Shown here: positions 1 to 9,396 of the stretch, in pieces
Layout: every line of letters begins with the position of its first letter
How positions within the stretch are numbered: the stretch's first letter is position 1
Source: a bacterium
GTDB taxonomy: Bacteria > JAHJDO01
Direction of reading: 5' to 3'
Assembly (NCBI GenBank): GCA_030611945.1
Contig: JAUWOV010000029.1
Span: forward strand, 1 to 19,881
DNA length: 19,881 nucleotides
Notes under the pieces: generated by a model
Database searches by the model: none
What the model saw: the letters and a program-made list of their open reading frames with translations, nothing else
Told to the model about the DNA's origin: nothing
Position numbers and translations under genes: made by a program

Positions 1-2250
1 GACGTTGACTTAAATCCTTTCCTGTTGAACCTCGATTTGGAAACCGTAACAGTATTTCCTCGACAGGGACAAATGGTTAGTGAAGTGAAACTTCTGATTG
101 AAAACACCTCATCTGTACCACGGAAGGCAGACCTCAGGGCATATCTGAAAGCGGGGGAGAAAGAAACAGATGTTCTTTTATCCGGCATAAAACTTTCTAA
201 CGGTATACATCATCAGGACATTACCATTCCAATTCCCGATAGCGGCGAAGGCAAACTTAGAGTTGTCCTGCAGGATACTGAAACACAAAAGACTGTTTGC
301 TTCCAATCATTTACCGTCCCTCTTGATTATGCGCCTCTGAAGGTAGAGGTTCTCCGTCCTCATTACAGGAACGCAATTTTTGCCGCTCAGAATATAAAAG
401 ATTTAATATTAGAGGTGATCACTGCTTTGGCCCCAAAAGAAAGGCAGGATTACATATTTGAGTTCTTGTTAAAGTCAGATAAGAAGGTTCTCTGCAGTCA
501 AAACGCCGGAATAAGAGATGAGAAGATGAATATCTCCATCCCTTTTCCCGAACTAAAGACAGGCAAATACCTGATGAAAGGCGCTCTGGTGCATAAGCCA
601 ACCGGCAAAACACTAGCCGTATGGCAGGATATTTTACATAAACTGGCACCCCGGGAAGGAGAAGTTCGCTTTGATGAGAATTTTGTATGCCTGATAGACA
701 ATAAGCCTTTCCTGCCTTTTGGAATCTATGGTGATGAGTGGCCGAGAGGAATCTGGCAGGCTGCTGAGTTGGGCTGCAATGCGATGGCGGACATGAAAGC
801 GGACTGGGCGCGTCTTATTGAAAAGGATACAAAGTATCTTGATGCATTACATCAATTTAAGCTAAAGATCTTTATGCCGCCGTACCCGCCAGGCGTTGGG
901 ATTGCGATGAATGATAAAGAGAGGCTGACACTGGAGCAGAAGGAAGCAATTCGCTCCTATATGCGTAAGATGAAGCGCTGTCCGGCAATACTCACATGGT
1001 ATCTCAATGACGAAGCATCGCCGAATAAGGTATACCTGGAGCGCTTGAAGCAGATCAATAACATCATACAAGAGGAGGACCCCTATCATCCAACTTCCAT
1101 TACAACCGATAAGATTCCAAAAATCAGATATTATGATGAAGCTGCATCTTTTTTTATGCCGGACCCATACCCCCACTTTCTGAAAGATGGGGGACAGGTA
1201 CGTCCCCGGGTATCTACTCAACTTTTGGAAGAGTGCATTAGAGTCAGCAAAGGACGTAAGCCTGTATGGGTAGCATTACAGGCGTTTGGCTTCGATACAT
1301 TTGGTCGCTCTAATGAACGAGCACCTGACTTTATTGAACTGCGCAACCAGATGTATCAGGCTACAATTGCCGGGGCAAAAGGGTTTTTCTGGTATTGTCG
1401 CTTTTGGCTAGAACCTAATGTAAAGATAGGACTAACTTATCTGGCAAAAGAGTCTCAATTGCTGCGTGAGGCAATATTTGCCCCTGAATCTCCTGATAAA
1501 TTTACCACTATCAAAGGTAATGGCAAGCACAAGAATTTACACTTAAGCCGCAGACAGGTGGGCAAAGACTCTTATCTTTTTGCTGTCAGCAGTTCTGATA
1601 AAGGAAGAAAAATAACGTTTAATGCTGTCGATCTAAAGGATGGAGACCTTTTTGTAGTTGGTGAAGGTCGTAATATTAAAATAAAGTCTGGTAAGTTTGC
1701 CGATGCGTTTAAGCCTTACGATACACACATTTACACTACTGATAAATCCGTTGCCTGCAGGTTGGAGATTGCCAATGCGTTTAAAGAGATTGAATATGTC
1801 TGTAGTACAGTCATCAAGCCAGGTAACCTTGCCCACAAAACATTGGGTACGACGGTGAAAGTCTCTCCGAATTGGACGATTCGTTTTAATTTCCCTCGCC
1901 CGCTGCCTGAACGGGTTATTGACGGCATCAAAGGAACATCGTGGTATGGAGAGGCAAAGAAACCATCCAGAGGAGAAATAGAGATAATATTTGCTAAACA
2001 GGAAAGTATCTGCAAAGTGGTAATAGATTCAAATATCCGTCACTTGCAGATTGAGGCGGAGAAAGATGGAACATGGGTAAGAGTTGCGAATGTGAAAACG
2101 GATAAACATGATCTCCGCAGGGAAGTACAAACCATTAAATTTCCGTCGGTTGAAACACAGAAACTGCGATTACTGCCTCTGGCGGTAAAAGGTGGAAAGA
2201 TATTGAAAGGAAAAGTTGTTGAGATCTGGGAAATAGAGGTTTTTAAGTAA
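1..2250 (+). CDS. Glycoside hydrolase-like TIM-barrel protein with C-terminal discoidin-like domain (5' partial)
   Basis: The reading frame is open to base 1, so the true start lies outside the window; the TTG at 25 is only the first possible start inside it. Residues below are counted from that TTG. The N-terminal 200 or so residues look like beta-sandwich linker domains. A TIM-barrel-like domain follows, beginning near the phrase NKPFLPFGIYGDEW, which resembles the barrel entry of GH2-type proteins. The phrase TWYLNDEASP has Glu330 as a possible acid/base. Where clan GH-A enzymes usually carry the nucleophile Glu, this protein seems to read VALQAFGF, with Gln419. The last 100 or so residues end in IWEIEVFK and look like an F5/8 type C (discoidin-like) sugar-binding domain. 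No membrane segment is visible. The gene is followed after 26 bases by the GH94-like gene and is probably in the same transcript. A role in glycan binding or hydrolysis is inferred; the substrate is unknown and catalytic competence is uncertain. Confidence 0.7.
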   Translation, partial: DVDLNPFLLNLDLETVTVFPRQGQMVSEVKLLIENTSSVPRKADLRAYLKAGEKETDVLLSGIKLSNGIHHQDITIPIPDSGEGKLRVVLQDTETQKTVCFQSFTVPLDYAPLKVEVLRPHYRNAIFAAQNIKDLILEVITALAPKERQDYIFEFLLKSDKKVLCSQNAGIRDEKMNISIPFPELKTGKYLMKGALVHKPTGKTLAVWQDILHKLAPREGEVRFDENFVCLIDNKPFLPFGIYGDEWPRGIWQAAELGCNAMADMKADWARLIEKDTKYLDALHQFKLKIFMPPYPPGVGIAMNDKERLTLEQKEAIRSYMRKMKRCPAILTWYLNDEASPNKVYLERLKQINNIIQEEDPYHPTSITTDKIPKIRYYDEAASFFMPDPYPHFLKDGGQVRPRVSTQLLEECIRVSKGRKPVWVALQAFGFDTFGRSNERAPDFIELRNQMYQATIAGAKGFFWYCRFWLEPNVKIGLTYLAKESQLLREAIFAPESPDKFTTIKGNGKHKNLHLSRRQVGKDSYLFAVSSSDKGRKITFNAVDLKDGDLFVVGEGRNIKIKSGKFADAFKPYDTHIYTTDKSVACRLEIANAFKEIEYVCSTVIKPGNLAHKTLGTTVKVSPNWTIRFNFPRPLPERVIDGIKGTSWYGEAKKPSRGEIEIIFAKQESICKVVIDSNIRHLQIEAEKDGTWVRVANVKTDKHDLRREVQTIKFPSVETQKLRLLPLAVKGGKILKGKVVEIWEIEVFK

Positions 2251-2276
2251 TGTTTTCAGAAGGAGATTAAAAGAAT

Positions 2277-4619
2277 ATGTCCAGTTCACAAGATTTTGGA
2301 TTTTTTGATAAAAATAAAGATGAATATGTTGTTACAAATCCCTCTGCCCCCAGGCCTCAGGAAAATTATTTATTTAATAATTCATACTTTAGTTGTGTAC
2401 ATCAAACCGGGTATGGGTTTTCAAGCTATACAAACAAAGAGGGATATTACACTTCAATAATCACAGGAGATACACAGCCGGCGAATAATGAATGTTCCCG
2501 TATTGTCTATATTAAAGATAATGACACTGGTGAAATCTGGAATTTGGGATATTATCCACTTTGCAGGACGCCTGATAAATATGAATGCAGACATGGCGCA
2601 GGTTATACTTGTATTAAAAGCACATATGACAATATTATCGCAGAATTAAGAATATTTGTACCTTATAACAATGACCCGATTGAACTATGGACGCTGAAGC
2701 TTCATTCTTCGAGCGTTGCGGTACGCAATCTTTCAGTATTTGTTTTTGTGCCCTTTTCTCTTCAGACAAATGCTTTTACATACGGTCATGAGGTTTATCT
2801 AAACAGCATTCTTTTACCGGAATATAATTGTGTTGCGGCAAAAAAACCGGTAATGGATTTACCCCATAACTATTATTCAGCGTTATTAATGTCTTCAATA
2901 AAGCCTGATTCCATGGATGGGGACAAAAATGCGTTTATAGAACAATTCAGAACATTAGCAAATCCAATTGCCGTAGAAAGAGGCTATTGTTCAAATACTA
3001 TTTCCAGCAGAGGGCCTATCGCAGGAGCGATGCATTTTAATTTAACAATTTCTAAAAATAATATCTGGAGAAGTGATTTTCTTGTTGGTGCAGCAGATGT
3101 ATATAATGTAGAAGGTAGTGCTAAAGAATATTTTGTTAAATATTTAAGTGATTCAGGCAAGTCCATAGATAATTGTTTTCTGTCAACAAAGAAATACAAT
3201 AATGAGTTTCTAGAAAATGTAAAAATAGATATTGGAGATTATAAATTTAATACTCTTTTTAATCAGTGGATACCATTATTGATAAAATTTGGTATTACAG
3301 CCGGGCGATGGGGGTTGCTAGGATACAGAGACGTTGTTCAGCATACACAAGGTTTTTTAATGTTCAGCGAAGCTGATAAAATTAAAATGCGGATGTGCCA
3401 GGCTCTTTCAAATCAGTATAAAAGCGGATATGCTGTAAGATCTTTTCCCGCGGCACTTGATCCGACAAAATATAAATATGCCGACTCTGGTATATGGTTA
3501 ATCTATTGTGTTGTTGAATATTTAAAAGAATATGGGGATATGGCGTTTCTTGATAAAAAAATTCCTTTCTTGGATGACAATAAACCTAAACCGGTAATTG
3601 ATCATTTAGTTAAAATTGTAGATGTACTCTGGACTGAAAGAGGTTCTCATGGTTTTTGTCTCATATATCAAGGCGACTGGAATGACTCGCTCACTCATGT
3701 AGGTATTCACGGTAAAGGTGAAAGCGTTTGGCTCTCCCAGTCCTTTTGTCTTGCCTGCCTTTATCTTGAGGAGTTATTTATATATTTGAATGATTCGACC
3801 AACGCTGAATTGTATCGCGGTTATTATCAAGAAATGAAAATGTTATTAAATAAAAATGGTTGGGATGGGGAATGGTATATAAGAGCTTTTGATGATAATG
3901 GAAGTCCTATTGGTTCACGCATAAATAAAGAAGGCAGGGTATTTCTTAACACGCAGTCATGGGCAATGATGTCAGGAACTGTTTCGGAAGAGCGTATCAA
4001 GGTATTAAATAATAGTATTAACAAACATCTCTTTACGCCTTACGGCTATATGCTTCTTTATCCAACATACACTCATAAATGCGATAATATAGGAAGGCTT
4101 ACCTGTGTAGAGCCGGGTTGTAACGAAAACGCCAGTGTTTATACTCACAGTAATGCGTTTTTGATAGTTGGATTATTAAAATCTAATTTGCCTGATTTAG
4201 CATTTGATTTAATAAATAGAATAATGCCTTATAATCCTAAAAACCCAAGCAGTTCTGTAATTCCCTTTCAGCTTACAAATGGTTATGGAGGCATTGATCA
4301 TCGCACTGAGCCAGGGAAAATACTATACGGGTGGGTTACAGGCTCAGGTGCATGGCTTCATCAGGCAGTAATTGAATATATGTTTGGACTAAATAGAACA
4401 TTTGAAGGATTAATCATTAATCCATGTCTGCCAGAAAAGCTTAAAAACGTGAAAGTATCGAGAAGATATAGAAGCAGTATGTATGAAGTAGAGTATATAC
4501 GTAATGATGCAAAAAGCAATAAGGTTAAAAGAATACTCGTTAACAATAAGAAACATGGTACACATAGCCCTTTACCGTTAGGCAAAAATAAAAAGTTTGA
4601 AGTTAAAGTAATTTTTTAA
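2277..4619 (+). CDS. GH94-type glycoside phosphorylase-like protein
   Basis: This 780-residue protein has the length and motif order of GH94 inverting phosphorylases (cellobiose and chitobiose phosphorylases), which split a beta-glucoside with phosphate to give a sugar 1-phosphate. Visible motifs are GYRDVVQHTQ (residues 349-358), GDWND with the likely general acid Asp470, PGCNENASVYTHSNAF (His as a phosphate-site candidate), FQLTNGYGG, GWVTGSGAW and the C-terminal LIINPCLPEK. The phosphate-binding elements appear intact, so phosphorolysis rather than hydrolysis is likely. The family usually has QD where this protein has QH (His356), next to the -1 subsite, which may change the sugar accepted. 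There is no signal peptide, so it is probably cytoplasmic. A good ribosome site (AGAAGGAG) precedes the ATG. The DNA is clearly more A/T-rich than the gene before it. The exact substrate is not predictable. Confidence 0.8.
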   Translation: MSSSQDFGFFDKNKDEYVVTNPSAPRPQENYLFNNSYFSCVHQTGYGFSSYTNKEGYYTSIITGDTQPANNECSRIVYIKDNDTGEIWNLGYYPLCRTPDKYECRHGAGYTCIKSTYDNIIAELRIFVPYNNDPIELWTLKLHSSSVAVRNLSVFVFVPFSLQTNAFTYGHEVYLNSILLPEYNCVAAKKPVMDLPHNYYSALLMSSIKPDSMDGDKNAFIEQFRTLANPIAVERGYCSNTISSRGPIAGAMHFNLTISKNNIWRSDFLVGAADVYNVEGSAKEYFVKYLSDSGKSIDNCFLSTKKYNNEFLENVKIDIGDYKFNTLFNQWIPLLIKFGITAGRWGLLGYRDVVQHTQGFLMFSEADKIKMRMCQALSNQYKSGYAVRSFPAALDPTKYKYADSGIWLIYCVVEYLKEYGDMAFLDKKIPFLDDNKPKPVIDHLVKIVDVLWTERGSHGFCLIYQGDWNDSLTHVGIHGKGESVWLSQSFCLACLYLEELFIYLNDSTNAELYRGYYQEMKMLLNKNGWDGEWYIRAFDDNGSPIGSRINKEGRVFLNTQSWAMMSGTVSEERIKVLNNSINKHLFTPYGYMLLYPTYTHKCDNIGRLTCVEPGCNENASVYTHSNAFLIVGLLKSNLPDLAFDLINRIMPYNPKNPSSSVIPFQLTNGYGGIDHRTEPGKILYGWVTGSGAWLHQAVIEYMFGLNRTFEGLIINPCLPEKLKNVKVSRRYRSSMYEVEYIRNDAKSNKVKRILVNNKKHGTHSPLPLGKNKKFEVKVIF

Positions 4620-4621
4620 AA

Positions 4622-5824
4622 ATGCATTTTAAAAAACCCGTTCCAATTAAACGTATTAGTTCGGCAGATAAACATTTTTTTTTCGGTTACTATGATCGTA
4701 TTCCAATATCTAAAAATGGCAGGTATCATCTAGCTATACATCCTCAATTTGCAGATAGGTCTAATACAGAGAGTGATAAAGCGCCTCTATGTATAATTGA
4801 CTTGCAAGATAAAAATAAATGGATTCCTTTAGACGAAAATACTGCATGGAATTGGCAAATGGGGGCAAACGCTCAATGGTTAGGCTCGTCTCCTGATAGT
4901 GTTTTTATTTATAATGTAAGAGAAAAAGACCGTATTTTTGCAAGAATACGTGATATTTCTTCAAATATATTATATGATCTCCCTTTACCTGTATATGACG
5001 TATCCAAGGATGGTCGGTATGCAATAACCGTGAATTTTGCAAGAATTCATACATGCCGCCCAGGATATGGATATACTGGAATCATTGATTATTTTAGTAG
5101 TGAATCAGCCCCTAAAAATGATGGAATATTCTTTATTGATCTTAAAACAGGAAACTCAGAGCTTATAGTTTCACTTGATCAATGCCGTTCTTTTGAGCCG
5201 GAACTTAACATGAAATCAACCATGCATTGGTTTAATCACATTATGATTAGTCCTAATGGAAGTCATATCATGTTCTTACATCGATGGCAGCCAAAAGACT
5301 CTGCTCTATCGACCCGATTATTCATATGTAACCGCGACGGCACAAATCTTTCCCTTATTAATCGAGGGCCTATCGTCTCACATTGTGATTGGCGTGATGA
5401 GAATCATATTTTAAGTTTTTGCCAAAGCGGAGAAAAACCACCTTATTATTATCTTTTAGATATTAATAGTAAACAAGTGGAAGTTGTTGGTGAAAATTTG
5501 TTTAATTGGGATGGGCATTGTCATTATTATCCGCTTGATGATAAACGCTGGTTTGTGACTGATACATATCCTGATTTTAACAATCCAAAAAGAACACTCA
5601 TTATCTTTGACACTTATACAAATACTCGTTTTGATATTGGTGAATTTCTTTCTCTTGAAGGTTATGAGGGTGAGATTAGATGTGATTTACATTCAAGATG
5701 GGACAATAAAGGTAAATTTATATCTTTTGATTCTATGCATGAGGGTTATAGAGGAATTTATTTAGCAGATGTAAGTAATTTAATAAAAAAATGTAAAAAG
5801 TTGAAAACAAACATGGAGGAATAG
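4622..5824 (+). CDS. Beta-propeller protein, oligogalacturonate lyase/TolB-like
   Basis: The 400-residue protein is built of propeller-blade repeats of the type SPNGSHIMFL, SKDGRYAI and DNKGKFISFDS. The segments GHCHYYPLDDKRWFVTDTYPD-type (about residues 300-320) and LHSRWDNKGKFISFDSMHEG (near 360-380) resemble the histidine-rich blades of oligogalacturonate lyase-like proteins, where His residues bind a metal. WNWQMGANAQWLG near residue 80 is another recognisable blade motif. There is no signal peptide, so it is probably intracellular or handled by another route. The start is 2 bases after the GH94-like stop with no clear Shine-Dalgarno sequence, which suggests translational coupling. Its last codons form the ribosome site of the GH4 gene. 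Base composition is low in G+C (about 32% in a hand-counted 60-base sample). Lyase activity on uronates is possible but unproven; a sugar-binding or other role is equally open. Confidence 0.6.
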   Translation: MHFKKPVPIKRISSADKHFFFGYYDRIPISKNGRYHLAIHPQFADRSNTESDKAPLCIIDLQDKNKWIPLDENTAWNWQMGANAQWLGSSPDSVFIYNVREKDRIFARIRDISSNILYDLPLPVYDVSKDGRYAITVNFARIHTCRPGYGYTGIIDYFSSESAPKNDGIFFIDLKTGNSELIVSLDQCRSFEPELNMKSTMHWFNHIMISPNGSHIMFLHRWQPKDSALSTRLFICNRDGTNLSLINRGPIVSHCDWRDENHILSFCQSGEKPPYYYLLDINSKQVEVVGENLFNWDGHCHYYPLDDKRWFVTDTYPDFNNPKRTLIIFDTYTNTRFDIGEFLSLEGYEGEIRCDLHSRWDNKGKFISFDSMHEGYRGIYLADVSNLIKKCKKLKTNMEE

Positions 5825-5828
5825 TCTT

Positions 5829-7160
5829 ATGAAAGGACCTAAAGTAGTACTTCTTGGTGCAGGAAGCATGTTTTTCGGTCGTCAGTGCATTTGGGCAATG
5901 ATTCATTCCGACATTCTCTGCAATGGAACACTGGCACTGGTTGACACGGACATAGACAGATTAAACAAAATGACTAAGCTTGCCAAATTGGCTATCAAAA
6001 GCAAACAGAGTCCGCTTAAACTTGAAGCTTCAGCAAATCGGTTGGATGTACTCAAGGGTGCTGACTTTGTAGTATTGAGTTTTGCAGATAGGGGCGTTTA
6101 CTTTCGCGGTGTGGATTGTAAAGTATCAGAGAAATATGGAATTAGAATGTGTTCTGGCGATACAATCGGACCCGGCGGTATTTTTAGAGCAATGAGAGAA
6201 TTGCCGAAGATCCTGCAAGTTACCCGTGACGTGGAAAATATCTGTCCTGAGGCATGGGTAATCAACTACATAAATCCCACAGCAGTTAATGGAATAGGAC
6301 TTATGAGGCATGCAAAGGTTAAAAGCTTTGCGCTATGCGACGGTCTGCATATGCCTCACATAAAAAGAACATACATGAAAGAAGCAGGTTTAAATGGAAG
6401 AAACGAGGAAAAGTTTGACCTTAGAATTGCTGGCGTTAACCATTTCACATGGATGTTAGCTGCTAACTACAATGGAAAGGATGTAAGCAGCAGCATCAAA
6501 AAGCATAAAGCCATGTTAGCATCAGAGGAAAAGGATGAAGGCCACTCAAAGGAAAAGTTTAACAACAGTTATTTGCTTTCACTCTGGGATGTGTTTGGTC
6601 TTTGTCCCACTACTATCTCACATACAAAAGAGTATGTTCCATTCTGGCAGGGGAAGGGAGTGAAAAAAGATAAGCTTCCTCCTTTAAGCATCTTTGATGT
6701 AAAAAAAAGATACCATCGTCATGATGAAATGTGGCAGGAGGTAGATAGATATATTAACGGAACTATACCATTAGAAGAGTTTCATGACAAAAACAAACCG
6801 GATCATGCAACTGATGTAATTGAGGCCATGTGGTCGGGCAAAAAGCAGCCTTTCTATATCAATACCAAAAACAGTGGTTCTGTGGAGAATCTACCTGACG
6901 ATGCCTTTTTGGAGCTCTTATGTGATATAGATATGAATGGTCCCAAACCCCGTTATTCAGGGAAGTTTCCCATTGGGCTTAGGTCTATGCAAATGCAGGT
7001 ATTGGATACTCATGAATTAACTGTGGAGGCTATTGTCAAAAAGGACAGGAATCTCCTGCGCAGAGCAATGTGTACGGACCCAATTGTTCTGTCTATTGCT
7101 GATAGCGATGCAATTATTAATGAGCTTTTGGAAAGAGAAGCAGGCGCACTTGACTGGTAG
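5829..7160 (+). CDS. Glycoside hydrolase family 4 (NAD-dependent alpha-glycosidase/6-phosphoglycosidase-like)
   Basis: This 443-residue protein matches GH4 in length and layout. GH4 enzymes use NAD and a divalent metal to oxidise C3 of the sugar, eliminate the glycosidic bond, then restore the sugar. The Rossmann motif LLGAGSMFFG is at residues 8-17. The family block SGDTIGPGGIFRAMRELP follows at about residues 113-130, then NYINPTA. Metal ligands appear to be Cys170 and His205 (GVNHFTWML). The usual Cys-His pair of the family (CHS, CHN, CHG) is replaced by CDGLH (Cys170, Asp171, His174). Since the residues after Cys help define specificity in this family, the substrate may be unusual. The start is set by GGAGG at 5815-5819, which overlaps the end of the previous gene. 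It is the last gene of the + cluster; its stop faces that of the VWA gene 13 bases away. Confidence 0.85.
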   Translation: MKGPKVVLLGAGSMFFGRQCIWAMIHSDILCNGTLALVDTDIDRLNKMTKLAKLAIKSKQSPLKLEASANRLDVLKGADFVVLSFADRGVYFRGVDCKVSEKYGIRMCSGDTIGPGGIFRAMRELPKILQVTRDVENICPEAWVINYINPTAVNGIGLMRHAKVKSFALCDGLHMPHIKRTYMKEAGLNGRNEEKFDLRIAGVNHFTWMLAANYNGKDVSSSIKKHKAMLASEEKDEGHSKEKFNNSYLLSLWDVFGLCPTTISHTKEYVPFWQGKGVKKDKLPPLSIFDVKKRYHRHDEMWQEVDRYINGTIPLEEFHDKNKPDHATDVIEAMWSGKKQPFYINTKNSGSVENLPDDAFLELLCDIDMNGPKPRYSGKFPIGLRSMQMQVLDTHELTVEAIVKKDRNLLRRAMCTDPIVLSIADSDAIINELLEREAGALDW

Positions 7161-7173
7161 TCATAATTATCTA

Positions 7174-9396
7174 TTATATAAGCTGCAGCTTCTTTCTTAT
7201 AAGCCATTCTACGCTGAGAAGCATAATGAAAAGGAATAGTAGTAGGGGGGAATTGTGCAATTTTATTCTGTAAGATGTGATTGTCTGTCTATACCTGGCT
7301 TTTATTTCATTTAAAATACCATCTATATCCTTTACTGTATGATACGCTCCTCCTGTAGATGAAGCTATGTCCTTGAGCAGGATGTCGTTCAAGCCAATAT
7401 CTTCCTCTTCCATGTACGGATTGCCGACAGCAAACCCAATCAGCTCCTTCCCTAAAATGTCTTCAATTTTAGCATAAGCTTTTAATTGATAATATCCAAT
7501 ATCATCCGACTCGTAATCTGCTTCATATTTTCCTGTTTTACCTTCCACATTAGTCAAGTTCAGAAAGGTCTTTTTATTTGATGGTGTAGTTATTTGACAA
7601 TTTATGTTTGCTTTATCATATCTGCGATATTCCTTATCATACGCAGATGCCATAATATGAATTATCTCGCCGGGCTTGTAGTAATCCTTGTTTGTATATA
7701 TGAGGAGATGATCTGTATCTTGTTTTGGCTTTTTATCTCCGGAGCATAGCCATCTCACCATCTGCCCCCAGAATGTCTGATATATATTGATATCTTCTGC
7801 AAATGCCCATTTCCATGTAGAATCAGTTGCTATAGCTGCTGCTTTTCCTTCTCCATAATTTTGCGCTACTAATACCGGCCATTTTTTTAGGGATTTAGAG
7901 TCTGAAGCGTGGATAAGCACTATAGCCCCAGGCTTGGGTCTTGAGAGAAGATTAAACCCGGATAAAGCAGGTAATGTTCTTATATTCCTTAGGATTGGAT
8001 GTCTGGATGCTTCAGGTGTAAGCATTGGTACAAAAGTTTTCTTTTTCCACCTGCCTTTACCTTTTAGAGCAACAGGAAATATTTTTGATAACTTGCCTCT
8101 TTGATATCCTCCACTTTCAAAGGAATTTTTACCGCCTAAAATGAGAAAACCGCCGCCATTTCCGGTAAAATTGACAATATTAGAAGCAGATTTTTCATCA
8201 AACATGTTTTTAATATTTCCCATAATGATAATGTCGTATTCTTTAAGACCTTCCTTATGATGCAGAATGTCATTGAGTTCTTGATGTGCGGAAATCCCTT
8301 GCTGATAAAACCGCCCTGACGAAGTTAATATAAAAGCAGTAAGATCAATATGCGGATCTGACTCCAGTGCCCTTTTAAGGAATTTATATTCCCATCTCAA
8401 ACTCCCTTCAATATAGAGCACCTTGGTTTTCTGACTAGTTATGAGTACAGTAAAAGTCCTTTTATTGTTCTGTGTTATAAGCTCTCCTTCCATAGGAGGA
8501 ATCTCCGCAACATATCTACATACACCTGCTTGTTTTGGAATAAAACCGATCTCCATAATTTGCGCATTTTCAAATCTCTTTAGCAGCATACTACTGCTGG
8601 ATATCACCTCTCCATCCAATTCTACATTAACAGGAACCAGTTTTTCTTCATATCCTTGATTTTTAATCTTAATATCTATATTTATCTTTTCTCCCAAATA
8701 TCCGGTTAATGGAGAACTGATATGGGTAATTGATACATCCTTAAATGATTTATTTGCCTTTATATTGCCCAGTCCAACACTGTATATTGGAACTGCGAGG
8801 CTTTTAATTCTTTTGACCGTATTTTTGCCTGCATTATCATTTCCATCAGTAAATAATATGACTCCGGATATAGGTTTTTCTCCCATTGTTTTAACAGCAT
8901 TTTCTATTGAAGCAGCTATATCTGTAGAATTGCCATATGCGCTGAGCTTTGCAGGTGTGTCTTTTTCAGATATCTCAGCAGAACCCTTTGAAAATTCAAA
9001 TATTCTAACTATAAGCTGTTTAGACAATCTTCTGATAAAATTATTTTCATCTCTCTGAATTGTATCTTTAACTATCTCTAATTTGCTCTTTGGAGAAAAG
9101 GGACCATGCACACCCATGCTTTTTGAAGTATCAAACAAAAGTAGACAGCAGGATTTCTGAAGCTTTGATTTCAAAAAACTGATTGTCGGTCTGAATACTG
9201 CGCCTAGAATTATAATTATTAAAAGAATCCTGAGAAAAACTATCCAGCTTGCCTGCTTCCTGGAAAGGACAGAGTAAAGCCTGATATACGTTAAGATTAC
9301 AGCAGTAATAGCTATGGCGAGTATCCCGATCAACAACAAAGGATCTACTGAATTCTCAAACTCTATTCTTGTATTTTGCAGTCGCCACAAGTCCAT
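7174..9396 (-). CDS. Membrane-anchored VWA domain protein with GATase-like domain
   Basis: The 740-residue protein has two N-terminal membrane helices (about residues 20-39 and 51-68), a von Willebrand A domain and a C-terminal helix (about 718-733) ending in basic residues. The VWA MIDAS motif is intact: Asp89-Thr-Ser91-Lys-Ser93, with later NSTD and FTDGNDNAG segments. The middle (about residues 340-480) resembles class-I GATase-like domains, including IIIMGNIKNMF and GGKNSFESGGYQRG, but lacks an evident catalytic Cys. This architecture is common in planctomycetes and related bacteria, usually as an uncharacterised cell-envelope protein. The bulk probably lies outside the cytoplasm, with metal-dependent protein binding as the likely role. 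It is alone on its strand, convergent with GH4 and divergent from lacI. No Shine-Dalgarno sequence is visible before the ATG, and TATAAT lies only 9 bases upstream, so a nearly leaderless transcript is possible. Confidence 0.8.
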   Translation of the reverse strand: MDLWRLQNTRIEFENSVDPLLLIGILAIAITAVILTYIRLYSVLSRKQASWIVFLRILLIIIILGAVFRPTISFLKSKLQKSCCLLLFDTSKSMGVHGPFSPKSKLEIVKDTIQRDENNFIRRLSKQLIVRIFEFSKGSAEISEKDTPAKLSAYGNSTDIAASIENAVKTMGEKPISGVILFTDGNDNAGKNTVKRIKSLAVPIYSVGLGNIKANKSFKDVSITHISSPLTGYLGEKINIDIKIKNQGYEEKLVPVNVELDGEVISSSSMLLKRFENAQIMEIGFIPKQAGVCRYVAEIPPMEGELITQNNKRTFTVLITSQKTKVLYIEGSLRWEYKFLKRALESDPHIDLTAFILTSSGRFYQQGISAHQELNDILHHKEGLKEYDIIIMGNIKNMFDEKSASNIVNFTGNGGGFLILGGKNSFESGGYQRGKLSKIFPVALKGKGRWKKKTFVPMLTPEASRHPILRNIRTLPALSGFNLLSRPKPGAIVLIHASDSKSLKKWPVLVAQNYGEGKAAAIATDSTWKWAFAEDINIYQTFWGQMVRWLCSGDKKPKQDTDHLLIYTNKDYYKPGEIIHIMASAYDKEYRRYDKANINCQITTPSNKKTFLNLTNVEGKTGKYEADYESDDIGYYQLKAYAKIEDILGKELIGFAVGNPYMEEEDIGLNDILLKDIASSTGGAYHTVKDIDGILNEIKARYRQTITSYRIKLHNSPLLLFLFIMLLSVEWLIRKKLQLI

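Noticed and set aside
862-1221. 119-residue open frame on the - strand
   Set aside because: It is antisense to the conserved barrel region of the first gene and shows no protein family features.
7180-7191. Palindrome AAGCTGCAGCTT near the convergent gene ends
   Set aside because: It is inside the VWA coding region, has no loop and no T-run, so it is not a convincing terminator.
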